Shown here in pieces: positions 14,196 through 19,207 of a stretch of 19,207 nucleotides of DNA (position 1 is its first letter; the number at the start of each line of letters is the position of its first letter). Source of the DNA: Labilithrix sp. (GTDB lineage Bacteria > Myxococcota > Polyangia > Polyangiales > Polyangiaceae). The notes below the pieces were generated by a model. The model made no database searches, had not been told where the DNA came from, and worked only from the letters and a program-made list of their open reading frames with translations. Position numbers and translations under genes: made by a program. The stretch is from assembly GCA_028287035.1 (NCBI GenBank), contig JAQBQL010000269.1:1-19207 (forward strand), written 5' to 3'.

Positions 14196-14453
14196 ATGCT
14201 CAAGCTCACCAAACTCGATCAACGCTTCGTGGCCATCAACCCGACGCTCCTCGCCTGGCTCGAAGAGACGCCGGACACCGTGCTCGTCATGGTGGGTGGC
14301 CAGCGCATCATCGTGCGCGAGAAGGTCGACGAGGTGATGGAAGCCTTCGTCGCGTTCTACGAGCGCGTCGGCCGTGCGCCCGTGGTGGTGGCGGAGCCGG
14401 AGCTCGCCGACCTCTTCGCTGGCCGTAAATCCTCACGAGACGGAGATTACTGA
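14196..14453 (+). CDS. flbD: Flagellar protein FlbD (SwrD family)
   Basis: A small 85-residue protein of the FlbD/SwrD family, found next to hook or stator genes and reported in Bacillus subtilis to increase flagellar power. The family pattern is plain: MLKLTKLDQRFVAINPTLLA, then WLEETPDTVLVMVGGQRIIV and REKVDEVMEAFVAFYERVG. A charged tail of about 25 residues is extra. This is not the sigma-54 activator of Caulobacter that shares the name FlbD. ATG 14196 lies twelve bases after the predicted sigma-54 start point and has no Shine-Dalgarno site. The stop overlaps motA by one base (TGATG), so the two are probably coupled. Confidence 0.88.
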   Translation: MLKLTKLDQRFVAINPTLLAWLEETPDTVLVMVGGQRIIVREKVDEVMEAFVAFYERVGRAPVVVAEPELADLFAGRKSSRDGDY

Positions 14454-15223
14454 TGCAACCCGGGCCCATCATCGGCGTCGCCCTCGCCCTCTTCTGCATT
14501 CTGGTCGGTAACTTCCTCGAGGGCGGTCACGCGGGCTCGATGGTCGGCGGCCCTGCCGCCCTCATCGTGCTCGGCGGGACCATCGGCGCGGTGCTCGTCC
14601 AGTACCCGATCTCGACGTGCATCGCCGGCGTGAAGGCCGCCCTCGGCACCTTCAAGAAGCCCGACGAGGACGCCGAGAAGCTGGTCGAGGAGATCGCCGA
14701 CTACGCCCAGCGCGCCAGGCGGGACGGCATCCTCGCGCTCGAGAAGGTCGCGGAGACCGCCTCGGATCCCTTCCTTCGCAAGGCCCTCACGATGGCCGTC
14801 GACGGCGTCGATTCGCAATCTCTACGCGAGACCCTCGAGGTCGCGATCAGCCAGGAAGAAGAGCACGGCGAGGACGCGGCCAAGGCGCTCGAAGCCGGCG
14901 GCGGCTACTCCCCGACGGTCGGCATCATCGGGGCCGTCCTCGGCCTCATCCACGTCATGAGCAACCTGTCCGACATCAACGCCGTCGGCCACGGCATCGC
15001 CGCTGCGTTCGTCGCGACCATCTACGGCGTCGCCGTCGCCAACATCGTGTTCCTGCCCCTCGGCGGCCGCATCAAGATGCGCGTCAAGGAACGGGCGCAC
15101 GTCAGGGAGATGACCCTCACCGGCGTGCTCGCCATCCAGGCCGGCATGAACCCGAAGCTCGTGCGCGAGCGGCTCTCGCAGTTCCTTCCCAACCACGGTC
15201 CGGCCAAGGCGGCCGCGAAGTAA
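14453..15223 (+). CDS. motA: Flagellar motor stator protein MotA
   Basis: MotA is the membrane ring of the stator that turns ion flow into torque on FliG. The 256 residues contain four hydrophobic segments (about 4-20, 31-51, 149-168 and 178-201). The cytoplasmic loop carries the charged block RRDGILALEKVAETASDPFL expected to face FliG. The third segment has the conserved proline in SPTVGIIGAVLGLIHVM, and the fourth is GIAAAFVATIYGVAVANIVF. A basic cytoplasmic tail follows. GGAG seven bases before ATG 14453 serves as Shine-Dalgarno site. motB follows after ten bases. Confidence 0.96.
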   Translation: MQPGPIIGVALALFCILVGNFLEGGHAGSMVGGPAALIVLGGTIGAVLVQYPISTCIAGVKAALGTFKKPDEDAEKLVEEIADYAQRARRDGILALEKVAETASDPFLRKALTMAVDGVDSQSLRETLEVAISQEEEHGEDAAKALEAGGGYSPTVGIIGAVLGLIHVMSNLSDINAVGHGIAAAFVATIYGVAVANIVFLPLGGRIKMRVKERAHVREMTLTGVLAIQAGMNPKLVRERLSQFLPNHGPAKAAAK

Positions 15224-15233
15224 GCGGCGCATC

Positions 15234-16214
15234 ATGGCCCGCAAGAAGAAGCATCCCGAGCACATCAACCACGAACGCTGGCTCGTCAGCTACGCCGACT
15301 TCATCACGCTTCTCTTCGCGTTCTTCGTCGTCATGTTCGCCGTGTCGCAGGTCGACTCCAAGAAGGTCGGCCGCTTCACGGAGTCCTTCTCGAAGGCGGT
15401 CGGCGTCGACATCTTCCCGCAGCCCGGCCGCGGGATCATGCCCGGGGTGAGCAACGGTATCCCCTCTGCCGAGGACGACCCCTCGAAGAATTCGGCGCTG
15501 CCGGCCGACCTCGACGGCCTCCAGGCCAGCCTCACGCACGCCGACGAGAACAACCAGTCCGGGGCGCCCGGCGTCCAGGTGATCGCGCGCCGGAACGAGC
15601 TCGTGCTGCGGCTCGCCGATGGCCTTCTCTTCGAGAGCGGCACCGACGCGCTCCGCGAGCCCGCGGTGCTGGTGCTCCAGAAGCTCGCCGTCGAGCTGAA
15701 GACGCGAAACGTGGACGTGCGGGTCGAAGGTCACACCGACCCACGCCCCATCCGGAACGGACGCTTCCGCTCGAACTGGGATCTCTCGACCTCGCGCGCC
15801 ACGGCGGTCGTCGCCCGGCTCGCCGCCGAGGGCATCGCCGCCAAGCGCCTGTCCGCCGCGGGCTACGGCGAGTTCCACCCGATCGCGCCGAACACGAGCG
15901 AGGACGGGATGAAGAAGAACCGGCGCGTCGACCTCATCGTGAGCATCACGCAGAAGGACGCGCCCGAGACGGTGCTCAAGGAGGCCAACGACAAGCCGGC
16001 CGACAAGCCCGTGACGGCCGACAAGCCGAAGGCCGCCAGGCCGGTGACGGACAAGGACCGCGTCGAGAAGCTCGAAAAAGAGCTGAACGACGTGCTCGAG
16101 CCCGCCCGCGACAAGCCCGTGGCGCCCGCGCCTGCGGCACACGAATCGCACGAGGAAGGTCACTCCGCGCCTTCCGAAGAGTCGCTCGACTCCACGCCCC
16201 CTCACCACGAATGA
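15234..16214 (+). CDS. motB: Flagellar motor stator protein MotB with long C-terminal tail
   Basis: MotB anchors the stator to peptidoglycan and carries the ion-binding aspartate. The 326-residue product shows the N-terminal membrane helix WLVSYADFITLLFAFFVVMF with Asp22 as the ion-binding residue, a plug/linker region, and an OmpA-like peptidoglycan-binding domain (about residues 115-236) with VEGHTDPRPIRN, NWDLSTSRATAVV and LSAAGYGEFHPI motifs. Beyond it is an unusual tail of about 85 residues rich in Lys, Pro, Ala and Glu with repeated 'DKP' and a His/Glu-rich end (HESHEEGHSAPSEE). The stop overlaps the next gene (ATGA). Whether ions are protons or sodium cannot be read from the sequence alone. 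Confidence 0.95.
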   Translation: MARKKKHPEHINHERWLVSYADFITLLFAFFVVMFAVSQVDSKKVGRFTESFSKAVGVDIFPQPGRGIMPGVSNGIPSAEDDPSKNSALPADLDGLQASLTHADENNQSGAPGVQVIARRNELVLRLADGLLFESGTDALREPAVLVLQKLAVELKTRNVDVRVEGHTDPRPIRNGRFRSNWDLSTSRATAVVARLAAEGIAAKRLSAAGYGEFHPIAPNTSEDGMKKNRRVDLIVSITQKDAPETVLKEANDKPADKPVTADKPKAARPVTDKDRVEKLEKELNDVLEPARDKPVAPAPAAHESHEEGHSAPSEESLDSTPPHHE

Positions 16215-16726
16215 ACATGTCTGCCCATCGCCTCGTCTCGAGCTCCCTCGTCGCCCTCGCCCTCCTCGCCGCTCCGCTCACCGCCTCGGCGCAGCGGTAC
16301 GTCCCCTCCGCCACGTTCGAGGCCGGCAACGGCATGCAGGGCGGTGGCGGGCGCGAGTCCTCGCTCGTCCGCGCTCCGACGCGGCTCCGTGCGGGCGCCG
16401 ACGTCCACGTCGACGAGGACCCCGAGAACGTCATCGGCGCGGCGGGGATCGTCGATCTCGAGCCCCGCACCCGCTTCGGCGCCGATCTCCGCTACATCCG
16501 CACCGTCGGGGAGCACTTCGCGCTGAGCGGCGGCGCCATCGCTTACATCACGCCCGGCACGATGATCGGGCCCGCGGCGACCCTCGAGTACCGCCATCCG
16601 TTCGCGAAGCAGCTGATGCTCACCGCCGGGCCCGAGGTGAACGTCTTCGTCGTGGGCATCGACGTCCCGGACAAGACGGTCATCTGGCAGGCGCTCCTCC
16701 ACATCGGCCTTCGCGTGGATCTCTGA
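16211..16726 (+). CDS. Predicted outer-membrane beta-barrel-like protein in the mot operon
   Basis: A 171-residue exported protein I cannot assign to a named family. It has a Sec signal peptide (MNMSAHRLVSSSLVALALLA, cleavage likely after TASA at residue 27). The rest consists of alternating hydrophobic/polar strands such as ADLRYIRTVGEHFALSGGAI, AYITPGTMIGPAATLEYRHP and LMLTAGPEVNVFVVGID, ending LLHIGLRVDL. Ending on a beta strand with an aromatic-poor terminal residue suits a small outer-membrane barrel or a periplasmic beta protein. It overlaps motB by four bases and is followed nine bases later by a lipoprotein gene, so it is part of the flbD-motA-motB transcript. A role near the stator is inferred from position only. 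Confidence 0.75.
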   Translation: MNMSAHRLVSSSLVALALLAAPLTASAQRYVPSATFEAGNGMQGGGGRESSLVRAPTRLRAGADVHVDEDPENVIGAAGIVDLEPRTRFGADLRYIRTVGEHFALSGGAIAYITPGTMIGPAATLEYRHPFAKQLMLTAGPEVNVFVVGIDVPDKTVIWQALLHIGLRVDL

Positions 16727-16735
16727 AAGGCTGCC

Positions 16736-17062
16736 ATGAACACCCCGCATTTCCGCTGGTTCCTGCTCGCCTCGGCCGGCACGCTGCTCGCGCTCGCCGC
16801 CTGCACGCTCGCGCCGGACCACTGCATCGCGATGAGCGACTGCGACGACGGCACCACCTGCAAGGAGGGGCTGTGCGTGTCGAACAACGACGACGACATC
16901 ACGCAGACGGTCAGCGACGCTGGCGCGGGCCCGGCCACCCCGCCCGATTCCGGCACGACGACGAGCTCGCTCGCGGCCGAGGCCTCGGCCGACGCCGGTG
17001 ACGTCGATGCGGCCGACGGCGCGAGCGTCGACGCCATGACGGACGCACCGTCGGACGGCTGA
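16736..17062 (+). CDS. Small Asp/Ala-rich lipoprotein
   Basis: A 108-residue predicted lipoprotein of unknown function. The signal (FRWFLLASAGTLLALAAC) ends in the lipobox LAAC with Cys23 as the lipid anchor. The mature start carries a compact cysteine module, HCIAMSDCDDGTTCKEGLC, of the kind common in myxobacterial surface lipoproteins. The remaining 60 residues are a disordered, strongly acidic tail of Asp/Ala/Ser/Thr. Shine-Dalgarno AAAGG lies five bases before the ATG. It is nine bases after the preceding gene and the last gene of the mot operon before a hairpin. Confidence 0.8.
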   Translation: MNTPHFRWFLLASAGTLLALAACTLAPDHCIAMSDCDDGTTCKEGLCVSNNDDDITQTVSDAGAGPATPPDSGTTTSSLAAEASADAGDVDAADGASVDAMTDAPSDG

Positions 17063-17118
17063 CGCCCCCCGCTAGCACCAGGACGGTGCCTCGCGATGGA
17101 GCACACCAGGTAGGAACG

Positions 17119-17154
17119 GGAGAAGGCGCACTGCCCGGCGGGGCGCGCCTCTCC
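17119..17154 (+). terminator. GC-rich hairpin, possible terminator of the mot operon
   Basis: Arms GGAGaAGGCGC and GCGCCTCTCC pair over ten bases with one bulged A, and the loop contains an inner GCCC-ggcg-GGGC stem. It begins 57 bases after the last stop of the operon. No T run follows, so it could instead be a processing or stability element. Confidence 0.4.
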
Positions 17155-17191
17155 GTCGGCGCAACTTCCTGCCGCCGTTCCGGATGAACGG

Positions 17192-17219
17192 TTGCAACGC
17201 AACGTCGCTCGGCTACCAT
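17192..17219 (+). promoter_or_regulatory. Sigma-70-type promoter for the protease locus
   Basis: TTGCAA and TACCAT are separated by 16 bases; each matches the housekeeping consensus at four of six positions. The predicted start lies about 50 bases before the ATG at 17276. It separates the lower-GC protease genes from the mot operon. Confidence 0.4.
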
Positions 17220-17275
17220 GCGTGCAGGTCGGCAACACCTCGTTGCGGAGGCACGAGCAGTCTGGGGGGACAACT

Positions 17276-17740
17276 ATGCATCCGTATCGAGTCGCACATT
17301 GGGCTAGACCAGCAATTCTTGTGGCCTCTTGCATTGCCGGCGTGGCCGCGTCGTCGTGCAGTGACGATAGCTTCAGCGATCAAACGCTACGACCGTCGCG
17401 TTCTCGTCACTACGACGCAGCCTTCCCCGATTCTATTCTCAACAAGCCCGCCGATTTCGTAGACCCGCTCGGCAGAGCTTGGCACCTAGTCGGACCGGGA
17501 AAACATCGCGAGGCGGGTTATCCGACCGAGCTCCAAGATATTCCGCGGCCAACCGGCAGGGTCTCGATACTAGATGCCCCCACAAGCGTCGAGGAGCGTC
17601 GCGAACGGTTGGCGCAAGCACTCAAGGCCGTGCGCCTGATCAACGGATTCGAGTACCGACTGGACGAACCAGACTACGCGCTAGCGGATCGAGTACTGAG
17701 CGGAGTTCGGGTGCCCGATACGGACCCGTGTCAGGGTTAG
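17276..17740 (+). CDS. Exported N-terminal segment (probable signal and propeptide of a serine protease, split by a frameshift)
   Basis: A 154-residue open frame with a strong Shine-Dalgarno run (GGGGGGA, five bases from the ATG). The N-terminus is an export signal (MHPYRVAHWARPAILVASCI, ending AASSC with Cys28 as a possible lipid anchor). The rest is hydrophilic and mostly helical: SVEERRERLAQALKAVRLIN then GFEYRLDEPDYALADRVLSG, which reads like a protease pro-region. It shows no domain I recognise. It stops at 17740, and the serine protease domain begins just beyond in the -1 frame without a signal of its own. I therefore infer that the two were one gene. It could instead be a separate small lipoprotein. 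GC content is lower than in the flagellar region. Confidence 0.65.
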   Translation: MHPYRVAHWARPAILVASCIAGVAASSCSDDSFSDQTLRPSRSRHYDAAFPDSILNKPADFVDPLGRAWHLVGPGKHREAGYPTELQDIPRPTGRVSILDAPTSVEERRERLAQALKAVRLINGFEYRLDEPDYALADRVLSGVRVPDTDPCQG

Positions 17741-17751
17741 AACACGTATCT

Positions 17752-18468
17752 ATGGTAGCGCCGAGAACTGCGAGTGGGCTCGAACCGCAGACCATCCTAG
17801 GATCCGACGACCGCTGGCGAGTTGGCTACCCCACTTCTGCGATGAGCGGTTACGCCCCATTCGGATTCATCAGTACGGGTTGCACATGCACGCTGATCGG
17901 ACCCAGTACCGCGCTTACGGCGGCACATTGCTTGTACCTAAATGGCCACTACAACTTCGGAAACGGGAACTATCCAGGTGTTGGCTTCGGCGCTGAAAGG
18001 AGTGATTCAACCGGTCAACCCATATACCCCTACGGGACGCAGTCGGCTGGGTGGGCGATTCCCAATGCATGGATCAATGACTCGTACCTGCCGTCTCCAA
18101 ATTGGGAGTACGATTTCGCCATTTTAGAGTTTGGGCAAGACATTGGGAATTCCACCGGCTGGTATGGCACAACGGCTGGTTTTCCAGCCTGGATGGAATG
18201 GCATGGCCGCATTGGATTCCCGGCAATGTATGGGCTACCGAGCATGTGGATGGCATCGGGGCGCAACGGCTACGCTTCGTCGGCGACTAACGGCCAGGTT
18301 GATTTCTACTGGGATGCCACTGCAGGCGATAGTGGCGGATCGTTTTGGCGGTCGAGCGACAGCCGCGTCTTCATGCACGTTAGTTATGAAAGTTCAAACT
18401 GGAACACTGCAAGAAAATGGGATTCCACAACGTACGCCTTCGTCCACACCTATGGAAACTGGCCGTAA
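17752..18468 (+). CDS. Trypsin-like serine protease domain (V8/glutamyl-endopeptidase type, S1 fold), probably 5'-truncated by frameshift
   Basis: A 238-residue open frame from ATG 17752 with a complete catalytic triad: His59 in ALTAAHCLY, Asp121 in WEYDFAILEF and Ser194 in AGDSGGSFW. A likely mature N-terminus is QTILGSDDRWRVGYP, resembling the 'vIGxDDR' start of V8-like proteases. Cys44 and Cys60 can form the disulphide flanking the active-site His. The domain is rich in Trp, Tyr, Asn and Gly, as in secreted enzymes. The frame has no signal peptide of its own and no Shine-Dalgarno site; the signal lies in the upstream frame that ends 12 bases earlier. The frame stays open upstream to about 17479, consistent with a -1 shift somewhere before 17738. 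The active-site residues look intact. Confidence 0.85.
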   Translation: MVAPRTASGLEPQTILGSDDRWRVGYPTSAMSGYAPFGFISTGCTCTLIGPSTALTAAHCLYLNGHYNFGNGNYPGVGFGAERSDSTGQPIYPYGTQSAGWAIPNAWINDSYLPSPNWEYDFAILEFGQDIGNSTGWYGTTAGFPAWMEWHGRIGFPAMYGLPSMWMASGRNGYASSATNGQVDFYWDATAGDSGGSFWRSSDSRVFMHVSYESSNWNTARKWDSTTYAFVHTYGNWP

Positions 18469-18803
18469 TGGTGGTCGTCTTGGCGACGGCTTGCGCCGAC
18501 GAGTGTCCGAAAGACGCGGTGTCCTGCCCCGCCTGCCTCGCGGTCGCGGACGTCTGCGACGCCGTATGCGAACCGATGAAGGCCATGCGGCACAACGCAA
18601 CCGACCAGTGTGACGATCCGCTGGCCGTCGTCGGATGTCGCCCTCCTGCTGACGCCGTTCCTCTCGATGCGCCGTGTGTTGTTCGTGTCCGGGATGGGGC
18701 CATCTTCATCGCCGAATCGAGTGCCGGCTTCGGGCAACCTGGCTGGAGGAGGTGCAGCGACGCCGAGAGTGCGAGCATGACGGGTCATCTCGTTTGCCGG
18801 TGA
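18417..18803 (+). CDS. Cysteine-rich lipoprotein, hypothetical
   Basis: A 128-residue protein of unknown function. From ATG 18417 it has a proper lipoprotein signal: basic n-region (VRLRPHLWK), hydrophobic core LAVMVVVL and ATAC with Cys26. The alternative ATG at 18468 would remove the basic part and is disfavoured. The mature part contains Cys26 plus ten further cysteines, including CADECPKDAVSCPACLAVAD and VCDAVC, enough for five disulphides. This suggests a compact extracellular fold. The gene overlaps the end of the protease frame by 52 bases. A partner or inhibitor relation to the protease is possible but not shown by any motif. Confidence 0.65.
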   Translation: MGFHNVRLRPHLWKLAVMVVVLATACADECPKDAVSCPACLAVADVCDAVCEPMKAMRHNATDQCDDPLAVVGCRPPADAVPLDAPCVVRVRDGAIFIAESSAGFGQPGWRRCSDAESASMTGHLVCR

Positions 18804-18804
18804 G

Positions 18805-18817
18805 GGAGACCTTCTCC
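18805..18817 (+). terminator. Short hairpin after the Cys-rich lipoprotein gene
   Basis: GGAGA-cct-TCTCC directly follows the stop codon at 18803. The five-base stem has no T run, so it is only a weak terminator candidate between two convergent genes. Confidence 0.2.
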
Positions 18818-18893
18818 GCGGCGCGTGAATCGCGGGTCCAGCACGCTGCTCGCGGCCGGTGATGCGGCTGTGGCTCGCCCCCCCGGCGCGACC

Positions 18894-19207
18894 TCAGTTG
18901 CAGTCGAGGGTGGGCTGCTTCGAGTCACCGAGGCGGATGGTCTTCTTGCCTTCCGTCGTGACGGTCGCGACCTTGCCCGTGCTGGCCTTCGCGCCCGCCG
19001 CGTCGACGAGCACGAGGCCCTTGTACATGCTGGCGACGACCGGCTGCTTCTTGCCGTCGACGGCGAGCGTGCCCTTGGCGCGATCGTTCGTCCACGTGAG
19101 GTCGAGCCGCACCGCGCCGCCCTTGGCGAGGCACTCGGCGCCGCCAGGAGCCGCGCCGACCGGCGGGGTCGCCTCCGGCGTGGTGGTCGCGGGCGGAGCC
19201 GCCGGCG
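18894..19207 (-). CDS. Hypothetical protein, C-terminal part (runs off the right edge)
   Basis: The frame is open from the edge to the stop at 18894, about 104 codons. The visible N-terminal part is a Pro/Ala/Thr-rich linker (PAAPPATTTPEATPPVGAAP), as often found after a signal peptide or lipid anchor. A small beta-rich domain of about 75 residues follows, bounded by two cysteines: GGAECLAKGGAVRLDLTW, GTLAVDGKKQPVVASMYKGL, then TIRLGDSKQPTLDCN. The Cys pair probably forms a disulphide. I do not recognise the family. High third-position GC, as in the flagellar genes, shows it lies outside the lower-GC protease segment. The true start is beyond the window. Confidence 0.65.
   Translation of the reverse strand, partial: PAAPPATTTPEATPPVGAAPGGAECLAKGGAVRLDLTWTNDRAKGTLAVDGKKQPVVASMYKGLVLVDAAGAKASTGKVATVTTEGKKTIRLGDSKQPTLDCN

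Noticed and set aside
17075..17089. GCACC-aggac-GGTGC hairpin as terminator
   Set aside because: Only five pairs and no T run; the larger hairpin at 17119-17154 is the better candidate.
17700..17745. Programmed -1 frameshift site between the two protease frames
   Set aside because: No X-XXY-YYZ slippery heptamer in the correct phase and no obvious downstream pseudoknot; a plain frameshift is simpler.

Overview
The window is high-GC DNA that carries most of the structural core of a bacterial flagellum, plus a stator operon and a secreted-protein accessory end. Frequent GTG starts, Asp/Ala-rich 'DAG...DAAD' lipoproteins with small Cys-rich modules, and leaderless-looking promoters suggest a Myxococcota (Polyangia-like) or other deltaproteobacterial-grade host. 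This is inference from style only; no rRNA or marker gene is present.

Minus strand, 14084 down to 1: one long flagellar gene train runs flgB-flgC-fliE-fliF-fliG-fliH-fliI-fliJ-fliK-flgD-flgE-fliL-fliM, then, after an interruption, fliN and the start of a probable fliO. Most junctions overlap by 1 or 4 bases (ATGA/GTGA/TGATG), so translation is probably coupled. Together the genes encode the proximal rod (FlgB, FlgC, FliE), MS ring (FliF), switch (FliG, FliM, FliN), export ATPase complex (FliH, FliI, FliJ), hook-length ruler, hook cap and hook (FliK, FlgD, FlgE) and the stator-associated FliL.

Positions 505-2753 split the normally adjacent fliM/fliN pair. This 2.2 kb holds about 1 kb of apparently non-coding DNA, a REP-associated (Y1-type) transposase gene with a decayed second copy of its 5' end just upstream, and a small unknown gene with a leaderless-type promoter.

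Positions 14085-14195 are a divergent control region. A near-consensus sigma-54 promoter faces right, and an 8-base element occurs there three times in alternating orientation. The rightward operon is flbD-motA-motB, followed without a gap by a predicted outer-membrane protein gene and a small lipoprotein gene. It ends before a strong GC hairpin (17119-17154).

Positions 17190-18803 are visibly poorer in GC than the rest (53% in a hand-counted 60 bases at 17941-18000, against 70% at 16801-16860). They encode a secreted N-terminal segment and a V8/trypsin-like serine protease domain in two different frames, which looks like one gene split by a frameshift, followed by an overlapping cysteine-rich lipoprotein gene. 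The right edge holds the C-terminal part of another unknown protein on the minus strand. No tRNA, rRNA or CRISPR array was seen.
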